Assembly (NCBI GenBank): GCA_051453625.1
Contig: JBOZIK010000001.1
Span: 130,816,720 to 130,851,245 of the forward strand
DNA: 34,526 nucleotides
Origin: Welwitschia mirabilis
Taxonomy: Eukaryota > Gnetophyta > Gnetopsida > Welwitschiales
Direction: 5' to 3'
Of this stretch, positions 1 to 9,332 are shown piece by piece (the first letter of the stretch is position 1; each line of letters begins with the position of its first letter). The notes beneath the pieces were generated by a model. It did no database searches. It was not told where the DNA came from and saw only the letters and a program-made list of their open reading frames with translations. The position numbers and the translations under genes are program-made.

Positions 1-77
1 GTCTAACCTTTGATGAGGAACCATCCTTTAGAATTTAAATTAGTAGTCTGCAAAAAAATTTGGATTAGGATAGTAAA
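1..77. repeat. 77-bp direct repeat, copy 1
   Basis: This stretch is identical, base for base, to 1120-1196. It begins GTCTAACCTTTGATGAGG and ends GGATTAGGATAGTAAA. Because it starts at the window edge, the repeat may extend further upstream. All other repeats here differ by roughly a tenth of their bases, so the perfect identity suggests a recent duplication or an assembly overlap. No function is recognised. Confidence 0.95.
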
Positions 78-554
78 TTTGGATCTTGAGAGAATACCTC
101 TTGACTTCCATCACCTGTGAATCTATGCAAGCTCACCTTACTACTAACAATCCCCCTTCCTCATGTGCACCACGTTCTAATCTTGCTGTTATTTTATTCT
201 CCTAAACATTCTCCTTTTCTTTCGTGTGTAGCCTAACCAAATTGCGTGAGTCAATAGCTGCTCCTCTTTTCTAGGTCATCAGTTAAGATAGTCAAGGCTC
301 CTCCTCTTTAACTAGTACTGTTGACCACCATTGAAAATCACAAAATATACTCTCTGCGTGCCCCACCTTCTACTACACCCTCCTATGTTAACCAGCATTT
401 ACCTCCCACTATCAGCCGCACGTTGACTTATACTGCAAATGTTTCAGAAATCGTCGATGCTGATCTAGCTGTGAGATTCTCAAAACGGAAAGGATAGATG
501 TTTAAACTTCTCTCTATTCCCGATGTACTGATTTCCTTCCCTTCTCTGTAATTC

Positions 555-604
555 TATAAAAACCTTAGAACAATTAGCTTATAAAAACCTTAGAACAATT
601 AGCT
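555..604. repeat. 25-bp perfect tandem duplication
   Basis: The unit TATAAAAACCTTAGAACAAT plus TAGCT occurs twice head to tail. The homologous place in the LTR-like copy at 7494-8415 also carries related, diverged duplications, so this spot is prone to slippage. Confidence 0.9.
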
Positions 605-617
605 TCAATTGTCATTC

Positions 618-680
618 TAGCTCAAATGGTCACAAACCTACTGCTAGAAATGGTAAACTGGAGGTGCAGTGTTCAAGATT
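618..680 (+). repeat. possible tRNA-derived (SINE-like) remnant inside the LTR-like segment
   Basis: TAGCTCAAATGG resembles an RNA polymerase III A box and GTGTTCAAGATT resembles a B box about 50 bases downstream. Both motifs are short and imperfect, and the same text recurs in the other two LTR-like copies, so it could be part of the LTR rather than an insertion. Weak call. Confidence 0.3.
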
Positions 681-884
681 AGTGAATGCCACTTTATTTT
701 ATATCAGACTAAACATATGTAATAGGTTCTTATTTAATCAACTATAATGTTTCTTGAAAATCTTTTTGAAAATCTTTACATTACTACTATGTCATTAGAC
801 TAAGTAATACATTACACTATACACGATGACATTGTCAACTCATGAGTATATAATGTTTAGTATTTATAGGGGAACATTACAATT

Positions 885-896
885 TGGTATCAGAGC
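885..896 (+). other. primer-binding site, initiator-Met tRNA type
   Basis: TGGTATCAGAGC is the exact complement of the 3' end of plant initiator methionine tRNA and lies three bases after ACATTACA. This marks the end of a 5' LTR and the start of an internal region read rightward. The internal region is lost: no gag or pol is recognisable in the bases that follow. Confidence 0.85.
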
Positions 897-1119
897 TATG
901 TATATGATCCATAAGGACATAGCATCACATAATCCTTGTAACATGTGGGTAGTTAATCCATCAGTCCTATTGTCACTCTTAAATATTGAAGATAGAACAT
1001 TACTTGACACTGAGATGGCCTGCCTAAAACCCCAAGATAAGGAGCTTCTGCATTCCTAAAACTTATTAATGAATAAAGATAACTGCCAGCAAGCACTCTA
1101 GGAGACGGTTAATATTTAG
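897..1119 (+). other. non-coding remnant downstream of the primer-binding site
   Basis: This holds 223 bases between the primer site and the second 77-bp repeat. A 77-codon open frame (826-1059) runs across the LTR end, primer site and this stretch, but it shows no retroelement motif and I do not treat it as a gene. It is probably the untranslated leader of the lost element. Confidence 0.4.
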
Positions 1120-1196
1120 GTCTAACCTTTGATGAGGAACCATCCTTTAGAATTTAAATTAGTAGTCTGCAAAAAAATTTGGATTAGGATAGTAAA
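1120..1196. repeat. 77-bp direct repeat, copy 2
   Basis: Identical to 1-77. After the shared GGATAGTAAA the two copies diverge at once (TTTGG after copy 1, AATACC after copy 2), giving a sharp right boundary. Confidence 0.95.
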
Positions 1197-2135
1197 AATA
1201 CCAGAGGAGAGCACCTTCAATAGTTGGTATCCTTCGAGTTTTAATATTATCCCTACATATTGATTTTAGCCTCAATTCCTATAAGTTTTGAACATTCTCT
1301 ATATTATGTATTTCTACATTGAGTTTTATGCTTGTCCTGATCAGTCCTTAAAAGGGTGTAATGTGGTGATGCAAAACAGTGCATGCGGAGGCCTTCATAT
1401 AGCCAATACAAGAGAGTTGATGATACTAAGAAAAAAGAAAAAAAATAGCAACCAAAAGAGAGAAACTATGGAGAACATATTAAGTGGTTTTAAATATCTA
1501 TCCCTTAAGAAATCCCCAGTACATCTAAATTGATTTGAATATTTCCTCATGCTGCATTCCATTGAGATTAGACTGTTTGCTAAAATCCCAAATTTACCAA
1601 AACCTTGGAAGATAGCAAACTTTACAATACCATTGCATGTATCATTTTAAACAATAAATAAAAAACAGAAGAGAGACAAACAAGACTCTTGGTTCAACTT
1701 AGACCACTCCAAATTCAAATTTTAGGGTTGTGAACATGGTCAAAGCAGGTGTGCCAGGACCTGCTGCGCTGGTTACCAGCAAAAAAAAATTAGTGAGTCT
1801 TCGATCATCAGATTGATGCATCTGAGTAATGACAGAATCACAACCAGCAACCAATCATGGATGCAGAGGCCTCTAAAATGCTCTGCAGAAGCACTTGTTA
1901 TTGTCCTATAAAAACATGGCCTTCAAACATGATTGATTCTGGTGATATTAATATTTGCAAGACTTAGTATCAGAATATCAAAAATAAAATTTTATCTGGT
2001 TGACTACTGTTGAACACAATAAAGAAAGTCCTTTTTTGCTAAGTGTTAGAGGCTGAAACCACACATTCAAGCTACTTATTTAGATTACTTGAGCCTGATC
2101 TTGATGTACCAGGGCTTTGATAATAACTGATAGCT
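1197..2135. other. AT-rich region without a recognisable gene
   Basis: I see no supportable gene. An 81-codon frame at 1288-1533 is lysine-rich, low in complexity and without motifs. Near 2105-2130 the minus strand reads ATTATCAAAGCCCTGG, which distantly resembles the common plant retroelement phrase that follows an LTR (initiator-Met primer site then CCTGG), so a decayed minus-strand element may end here. Evidence is thin. The region lies just left of the tandem segmental duplication and is not repeated in this window. Confidence 0.4.
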
Positions 2136-2407
2136 AAAAAAACAATCAAAACTTGAAAAAAAAATACAAGAAGAATTGTAATAGGAAATAAAACTACCAA
2201 CCTTTTATCTACAATGTAAGAACTTGCAGCATATAATGACATTGTACATAAAGAAATAAAAAGAAGGTGCAGTGGGGGCTATCTTTTAAGTGAGCTTAAC
2301 TAACGGAATTGAGATTTGCTTCGACATATCTAACATGTACTAATGAATATTGTGAGAAGCATTCACATACATATTAAAATGATATTCTAAGAGCTTGATG
2401 GTGGGCA

Positions 2408-2554
2408 TTAACTAGTAGTTAGAAGCCTGAGGCCTGCTTCAAGGATTTCTCCAATATCCTGAGTATTCTTAAATCATCTTCCACAGTGGTTTCCAAGAAC
2501 TTTTATGTTATCACCATGACGATTCATCTACTTGTACTCTGTCTGAAGCATTTC
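2408..2554 (-). pseudogene. exon-like fragment of an unidentified gene (terminal exon?)
   Basis: On the minus strand a splice-acceptor-like TTGTTCTTTACAG is followed by exactly 147 bases, 48 codons and a TAA stop. The reading (start EMLQTEYK, middle NRHGDNIKVLGNHCGR, end AGLRLLTTS) looks protein-like, with two internal stops each one base from a sense codon (TAG near codon 9, TGA near codon 25). This would fit a terminal exon and 3' UTR of a captured host gene running leftward. Sequence at 2560-3480 on the same strand may hold further intron and exon remnants. I do not recognise the protein family. The copy in unit B (12038-12181) reads similarly but has lost the acceptor CAG. It could still be chance, since no second exon was confirmed. 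Confidence 0.35.
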
Positions 2555-2939
2555 CTGTAAAGAACAATTTCAGCAACACCCAATGGCTTGCACCCACTTC
2601 CTTTAAAACCTTGACAACCAACTTGGAAATATCTTAAGAAATAAAAGGCACACTAATCGCAGGCATATTTGAATAGAGTGTCTTCAATAATCTATGTATA
2701 TGTGGTGAAGAAACTTAGAAAGAAAATGAGAAAGTGAAATACCTGTGCTTGTCAAGCATCCAAGACCAACCCTGCTTCAAAAATACAAATTTTACTCGGT
2801 GGGACCTAGAGGAATTATATTTATAGTCTGCAAGCATAAACCCATAAAACAAGTTCAGACAACTCTATAGAAAAACAAAAAAAAATTTAAAGATGGAAGG
2901 TATTATGGCAGGCTAGGAAATAGCTGAGAGCAAATACCA

Positions 2940-3480
2940 AGAATGAGGGTTGCTACAGTAGTTTTTCTGAACCTTCAGAAGGAAGGCATTGATGAAGAAC
3001 AACCATCTGTGTTAACGACAGGCACTGCCTTAAGCAGACATAAGAGAAAGGGGCTAGCGGTGCATTATGTTAATGAAGTAAGTGTTGAAGGAGGAAGCCG
3101 AGGAAGGAGGGCACTGACGAACTGGAGGCCCTGTGAAAGGGGACATAGATGCCGCGAGTACAGGCTAGGAGTTGAGGCAGAGGCCACCAGAAGACCATGT
3201 TAATCCCATGAATACATATAGAGTGTTGAAGAAAAGAATCTGGGTGAAACAACGGCCTCCCTGAACAAGAAAACGACCTCCAAAAAGCCCTGCTTGAAAG
3301 ACATTTTTATGCTTTTCCCAGCCCTTTAGATGTGAGCGATTATTACTTGACTGCCATTACCATTACCTATGATGCATCCAGTAGAGGCGCCCCTTGTTTT
3401 TATGAGAAACCACCCTCAAAACCGTTGCATGTGTCGCCATGCAAGGAACAAGTGCCCTTGTCTCTTGGATGATAGACTAC
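2940..3480. other. CpG-retaining, GC-richer gene-like scrap
   Basis: This stretch is clearly richer in G, C and intact CpG than its surroundings. It carries overlapping open frames on both strands: 86 codons plus (2943-3203) and 60 codons minus (3070-3252, with a serine- and leucine-rich, transit-peptide-like look). Neither frame matches a family I know. On the minus strand it lies upstream of the exon-like fragment at 2408-2554, so both could be pieces of one captured host gene. The homologous stretch in unit B (12555-13020) has a 183-bp deletion and an additional segment of about 108 bp, so no frame is conserved between the copies. Confidence 0.35.
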
Positions 3481-5732
3481 TACAACAATGGGAGACAACA
3501 CGGAAAAAAAATCTTCAGTGTGGCATCTTAGAAAATAAAAATAGGAATAAGGTTGTATATATTAGACCTTAGGTCTTCTTCCCTTCACTTGTTAAACGAA
3601 AAAAAAAAAAAATGAAGTGTATATAAAAGATAAGTGTTAAATTAATTTAGAGTCTATTGCTTATTAAAAACGTACTTCATTAGATTAATTAATGGCCTTT
3701 TTAAAGCTTGATTAATGGAAAAAAGAAAAAGGGGTTTTAATACATGGACTACAATGCAAAGGAAGAACCCATGGTAATAAGTAGGTGATATGTATTACAT
3801 ATTAGATACATATATTTGGCATGGATAGGATAAATAAAGTTAGAGAAAGGGGTAACAACATGATTTTTGATCTTGAGAAGTTATAAAAAAAAAAAAATTA
3901 CTGATGTTAAACTTAATGTTTGAAACCAATAAAAATGATAGGTAGAACTATGTCAAATTGGAATTGGCTTAAGAAATTAAACATCATATGCAAATGTCAG
4001 TCTAATAACCATTTAAGTAAGAGGTATAAGGGTATTAAGGCCATAAATCAATTATGGACCCCTTGATGTTTAGACCCTAGCTTTCCTCTAAATACTCTTT
4101 ATGGTTGCCTATACTTAACCATCTAAGTACCTTAAATGTTGTACTTATCACCTAATATACAATACTACAACAAGCATATTTAGTCTTCATGTAACCTTGA
4201 TAGAATCCCTTTCTAGTTGTAAATAAAATAAAGAAGGGAACATTTCATTTAGAGTGACAAGTGATGTGAATGGACACAAGTATAATAATAACCCACCAAA
4301 AGTGGCAATAATAATAATAATAATAATAATAATAATTAGTGTTCATTACTATCACCTTAATAAGTTATGACAAGGGTAGCGATAGTAATCATCACAAACA
4401 ACATAACATCATGTAATAGATAATGATCCATGCAATCCAAGAATTTGACAATGTTAACCAAAAAAGAAAAAATTAGAAGAAATTGTGATGACATAACGGT
4501 GCCATTCTTCCAATTAAATACCCATGATAAGTAATGTAATTGATTATAATAGGATGAGAAAATAATTTATCAAGTGCACAATGATAAAAGATTAAGCCAT
4601 GGCTAGAGGTACTAGGCTAATATAAACTTCCTTTTGTGGAATGTATGGAGACCTTAAAAGTATAACTTATTGAGCATACAATGAGTTTGTGGAGCTTAGA
4701 CATAACAATTTTAAAGGATGAAGGAGGGGAAAAAAATTTACATTGAAATTGTGTATGGTCCTAAATTCTTGTGTTTCTTGTATGGTCCTATGCATTCCCT
4801 AAATAATGATCTATGGTTTAGATTTCTTTTCTTTCATATCTCATATGATTCTTCTGTTTCTCTCATTCAGGTATGAATCCATTATCATGATCATAAGTTC
4901 TTGCACTCCTTTATGTTCAAAGAAATTTTGTTCTTTAAACTCTTGTGATTTCTTAATTTTTGAAATTTCTAAAGATGTCTTGATTTATCTCTAATTGATT
5001 GAAATTTTGCTATGAACATTGGTTGTAGTTTTGATGTACACATATCTTGATTGATCTTAATTCTTGAGAAAACGTTGTATTATTGAAATTGCTAGTGCAG
5101 TATCTTGATTCTTTATTTCTTGAAATTATCTCTTGACCCTAAACTAATTTTTGATGAATCTTGATTTTTGTAATTTATATGTGGTTCTGGTAGAATAAAG
5201 GTTACTTAGATCAAAATGAAGTTAATATTTTAGATTGTATCATAAATCTTGGACCCAGATAAATGGTAGTTTAAAGAAAATAATCAAGTTATACAAGGTT
5301 CAATGGGTAGGATATGTAGAGAATTAAGTAACATGCAAGTCAATGTGTGAGATCTTACAGTGGAAACCCAGGCTACTGGCATGTTTCTAGGAGAAAACCT
5401 CTTAAGGGGTAGAGATTTTTCATTTCCATATTTTTCCTAAGGTTAGAAAACCTTCCTAGTCATTTAGATAGTTAATTAAATATTGCAAAGTTAATAATAA
5501 TAATAAGTCTAGTCTCTAATTGTTTAAAAATAATAATATTTGTAATAAAAGTAATAGTAAAACTAAAGTATTTGCATGTTATTATGTTAGAATTTCTTAA
5601 AAGATTAACTACAATTACTACCTTTAGTTAATTGATTGAAATATTAAATTAATTGTGGAACTTACTATTGCTTATGCATGAGTTTTATTTGTTACAGTGA
5701 ACATTTGAATACTTGACTTATCTTTGGAACTT
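3481..5732. other. long AT-rich non-coding stretch of unit A
   Basis: No gene is supportable. The longest frame (62 codons, 4806-4994) corresponds in unit B to a longer frame with different content, so it is not conserved as protein. The stretch contains a trinucleotide microsatellite and ends at a short sequence gap. It is collinear with 13021-15229. Confidence 0.6.
4307..4336. repeat. (AAT)10 microsatellite
   Basis: Ten uninterrupted AAT units. The homologous site in unit B (about 13800-13825) has only a few interrupted copies, so the expansion occurred after the duplication or was lost from unit B. Confidence 0.95.
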
Positions 5733-5741
5733 NNNNNNNNN
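5733..5741. other. 9-base sequence gap
   Basis: Nine N characters. The homologous site of unit B also has a gap (15230-15239), preceded in both units by a matching text ending TCTTTGGAACTT or TCTTTAGAAATT. Confidence 0.95.
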
Positions 5742-7294
5742 TTTGATACAAATTTCTGTTAATTGTATCTTGATCATGTAATAGTGATGATATGTGATCT
5801 AAAAGTGTTTTCTCATGTTATTTATCTTATGCAGTTAAATTTATTTATCAAATATTATTATATTATTATTTACGCCCAGTGGCTAGGCTTGAAAAGGATG
5901 GGTTAGGGGAACCTAAACTATCTGTAGAACTTAAGCCTTATCATTAGTCTTACTGTTAGTCCTTTGTTATAAATACTTAATTCCCCTAGTCATTAGAGTC
6001 ATAGATACATACCTTGCAAATTGTGATCATGTGAGGCTCAGATACAACTAGGAGAACTTCAGAGTTCTAGCTAATAACAAGTGTGGTTCCTAACTCCCTC
6101 TTGTGAATACTTTTATGGCTTTAATTTTGCTTTTGCATGTTTTTATTTTCATATGAATTATCATGCTTGCTTAGAAATGATTGAATCTTTGAAAGATTTT
6201 ATAAACTATCTTATAAAAGTTGTCAAAGAGTTTTTGATTCTTGTCATTATGTGTATTCTTGTGTCATAATTCTTGTATTGTCTTATATATGTTGAACTAT
6301 TCATAAAACCTTGAAGTCTTCTACTAATATCTTATGAGTCTTCTAGAAGTTTGTAAAGTCTATGTTTGATGTGATCTAGTTGTGAGAACCTTGTGGATCC
6401 TAATATATCTTATTGTTACCTATTTATGACTGACTCTTGTTGGCTAGTCCTTTTGTAAGCCATGCAAGTGATTACCTTGTTGACCATTGACCTATATGTT
6501 AAATAAGAGAATTAAAACTAGATAAACATTTGTATGCACTTCAAGGAGTGTAACTCTCTGTTGGGAGTCTAAAGGCATTGGGACCAGACTGCCAGAGCAA
6601 AAAGGAAAGACATGTGCATAACTTATATTATTTTTACCCCTTCTGGCAGGGTGCATGTGGATTACTAGGAAATTTGTTATGGTACAATAGTAAAGAAGAT
6701 AATATAAATTGATGAGAGGCCTTGGTCATATCTCCTTGTAATGTAATCCTTTTCCTTGTTTTGGGATCCTCCTATCCCTATCTATATCATGCCATGGTCC
6801 AAGTAGTTCTCACACCATCTATGCATGTATAGGAACCATTGCAAGTGATGATGTAGAAAAGAACTAATGGCTGCATGTAGCTTGGTGTCATCTATTTGTT
6901 TAATTCAATTGTTGGAATTCCATGTTTTACCAGTTGTATTTGGAAGATACATACATATTTTAGTTTGTTATGTTATAGTTGAGTGAAATAAACAATTTAT
7001 TACTTCTTTGAAAATTGCAACTATTATTTCTTATGTAAATTTCCATGTGCAAGATTTAATCTTTTCCTTTTAGAGTTATCTTTTATTCTTCATTAAAATG
7101 AGTTGTTTATTTTTCTTAAATTTACTACTAATATCTACAGCAATTTATGAGTTGTTTAGCTTATAGTTATAACAAAAGTCTTTTAAAAAGTCTCTACTTT
7201 ACCTCATAAATAATAATGATTATTAATAGTTTATTATCAAAAAAGCTTCAGTTAACATTAATTATTTCCTAGATTACTAGTTTCAAGATCATTG
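5742..7294. other. non-coding AT-rich region of unit A
   Basis: No gene seen. A TATA-like TTATAAATACTTAATTCCCC near 5968 lies in a stretch that is fairly well conserved between units (15380 in unit B) and might be an old LTR promoter, but no LTR partner was found. At about 6737 TGTAATGT is the exact reverse complement of the ACATTACA that ends the LTR-like segment at 8415, making this a candidate left end for that LTR, but no matching target duplication supports it. Confidence 0.45.
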
Positions 7295-7349
7295 TAGCTC
7301 ACTGGTTAAGTCACCTGAAAGTCAAGTAATAGGTTAGGAGTTCAAGTCT
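7295..7349 (+). repeat. tRNA-derived SINE head remnant, unit A
   Basis: TAGCTCACTGG matches the RNA polymerase III A-box consensus and AGTTCAAGTCT resembles a B box beginning 44 bases later, which is the spacing inside a tRNA gene. The intervening GTTAAGTCACCTGAAAG looks like a tRNA D-arm and anticodon remnant. It cannot be a working tRNA because the acceptor stem and CCA-proximal half do not pair. Most likely a plant SINE promoter head, shared with unit B at 16732-16786. Confidence 0.5.
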
Positions 7350-7493
7350 CTAGACATGCATTTTATATCATAATTCAATAATGACAGTTTGAATAAATTA
7401 CAATGATATTTATTGAATAAGGGCCTTCCCCTTTGTTTTTCTCTTGGGTACCTTTCCAATACAAATCTGCCACCCTTCCTCCCTTTCCTTGTG

Positions 7494-8415
7494 GATCTCG
7501 AGAGAACACCTCTTGACTTCCGCTGCTTGTAAATCTATGTAGCCTCACTTTACCACTAACAGCTACTCTTCCCCATGCTCACCACATTTTGCTCTTGCTG
7601 TTATTTTATTCTCCTAAACATTCTTATTTTCTTTTTTGTGGTAGCCTAACCAAATTACGTGAGTTAATAGCCATTCCTCCTCCTCTTTTTTGGGTCATCA
7701 TTCAAGATAGTCAAGGCTTCTCATTAGCCGTTCTTTCCCTCCCAACATGGACTTTAACTATTGTTGTTGACTGCCATTGAAAATCATAAATATATTCTTT
7801 GTGTGCCCTGCCTTCTACTATTCCCTCCTATGTTAACTAGCATTTATCTCCCACTATCAGCTGCATCTAGACTTATATTGCAAATGTTTTAGAAATCCTC
7901 AATGCTGATCTAACTGTGAGATTCTCAAAAATGAAAGAATAGATGTTTAAACTTCTTTCTATTCCCAACATACTAATTTTCTTCTTGTTTATGTGATTCT
8001 ATAATTGTATTATATAACACCTTAAAACAATTATCTTATAAAAAACTTAGGACAATTAGCTTTAATTGGCATTCTAGCTCAAATGATCACAACCTTAGAA
8101 TGATTAGCTTCAAATCGGCATTCTAGCTCAAATGGTCACAAACTTGTTGTTATGATGGTAAACACGAGGTTTAATGTTCAATATTAGTTAATGCCACTTT
8201 ATTTTATATCAGACTAAACATATGTAATCAACTATAATATGACTCTTAAAAATCTTTACATTACAACTATGTCATCATTAGGCTAAGTAATACATTATAC
8301 TATACAAGTAATACATTACACTATATACTATAAGTTGTACTGATGACATTATCAACTCATGAGTATATGTTTATGATCTTGTTATAATGTTTAGTATTTA
8401 GAGGTGGACATTACA
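7494..8415 (+). mobile_element. LTR-like segment, copy 2
   Basis: Collinear with 82-881 and 16927-17816, and ending at the same GGACATTACA, but followed by ordinary flank (TCTTCCTATAAGC) instead of a primer-binding site. It therefore behaves as a 3' LTR or solo LTR of the same family as copy 1. Its true left end may lie further upstream, possibly at the TGTAATGT near 6737. It carries a second local duplication of the ATTCTAGCTCAAATGGTCAC block (about 8070-8140) not seen in copy 1. Confidence 0.6.
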
Positions 8416-8498
8416 TCTTCCTATAAGCATCTTCAATCGATTTGATTTCTAAAATACATAGGATGTTTCATATCTTTGATGTGAGTGCGTCAATAAAA

Positions 8499-8732
8499 CT
8501 ATTGATAAGCTACTTCTTTGAGAAATTTTTTTGATGCTTCATTAAGCATTGGAAATCTAACTAATGTACATCCAATGGTCACTTTTGTAAATGTATGATC
8601 TTCAATAAAATCATCAGGAATAAACTTATTTTTAAGTTTTTCTACAAAAATATCATAAGTGATTTTATGATTAATTTTTTTGACATTGAAGTCATCATTT
8701 TTGTGCATTTCTAGTGAGAAAAATATTAGCAC
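8499..8732 (-). pseudogene. unidentified minus-strand coding-like fragment, unit A
   Basis: A 77-codon open frame with a plausible protein composition (it contains NDDFNVKKINHKITYDIF and ends TLVRFPMLNEASKKFLKEV plus AYQ). Similarity in the same strand continues some 60 bases upstream of the ATG after a frameshift, so the ATG is probably internal. The family is not recognised. In unit B (about 17900-18180) the same text is interrupted by an insertion of about 30 bases and by stops, so it is not maintained as a gene. It lies between an LTR-like segment and the copia element, so it could be a host exon or a piece of an older element. Confidence 0.35.
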
Positions 8733-8759
8733 AGATGCATATTCTTTTTGGTATTATAC

Positions 8760-9327
8760 TTTGAAGGGTAAAGTACTTTTCTATATATTGAAGCCATGAC
8801 ATAACTTTCTTAATAGTCCCTACTTTACTCTTATAGTTTTCCAAACAGATCATGTTTGCGATTTTATTACTCTCTCTTTCTTTTGCTATTAGACCATTTA
8901 CTCAGTTGGATAAAAATGCTTGAAGATTGACTTCTACATTTAGAAGCCTTATTTATAGACTTTGGAGATTAACCTATACAATTGGAGAGATTTATCTAGA
9001 AGAGGAAGGCCATTTTGATGGTGCTTGTAGATGATGCTCCATCAGATGATTTTGTTGTTCCAAATGTGAAAGAAGTAAGTTGATTTTATTGAAGAGTTCT
9101 TGATTTTGTGAGTAAACCTAATTTAATTAGTTCTTAATAGTATTTATTCGAGAATTTACTCTCTAATCCATAACTCTCCAATGTGTTCTATGTCTTCCTT
9201 TTGGAATCCCTCCTTTGGTGGTTCTAACAGACTTTATTAGGTTTGCTTCATGAAGTTTGTTTTGTAACTATTATGGTAATTTGATTAATGTTTAGTAACT
9301 ATTGAGGTTGATTGGCAACTTACATAG
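8760..9327. other. 5' flank of the copia insertion, unit A
   Basis: AT-rich, collinear with 18180-18747. A short plus-strand frame near 9018-9075 ends with GAAGTAAGT, which could be an exon with a splice donor, but unit B reads GAAGTAACT there and nothing else supports a gene. Confidence 0.4.
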
Positions 9328-9332
9328 CTATC
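9328..9332. repeat. duplicated copy of the copia target site (CTATC)
   Basis: CTATC immediately precedes this LTR exactly as at 18748-18752. It is here because the segmental duplication copied the flank along with the LTR, not because of a separate insertion. Confidence 0.7.

Larger units (their letters stand above)
82..881 (+). mobile_element. LTR-like segment, copy 1 (5'-truncated LTR)
   Basis: This segment is a diverged copy of 7494-8415 and 16927-17816, starting at the shared text GAGAATACCTCTTGACTTCC. It ends in ACATTACA, and three bases later comes a textbook initiator-Met primer-binding site, so I read it as the 3' part of a long terminal repeat. Its 5' end is missing: similarity stops where the 77-bp direct repeat begins. 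It contains a perfect 25-bp tandem duplication (555-579 and 580-604) and a tRNA-like A box/B box pair near 618-680. Whether the parent was gypsy or copia cannot be told, because no coding region survives beside it. The ending ACATTACA plus primer site is common in plant gypsy elements. Confidence 0.65.

Noticed and set aside
826-1059. 77-codon frame as a gene
   Set aside because: It spans the LTR end and primer-binding site, so it is a chance frame across non-coding element sequence.
4806-6269. Small frames at 4806-4994 and 6081-6269
   Set aside because: They are AT-driven, membrane-like by composition only, and not kept in the second unit.
7295-7349. Functional tRNA gene
   Set aside because: A and B boxes are present, but no acceptor stem or complete cloverleaf can be formed by eye.
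9018-9075. Plus-strand exon with splice donor GTAAGT
   Set aside because: The donor is not kept in unit B, the frame is short and no neighbouring exon was found.
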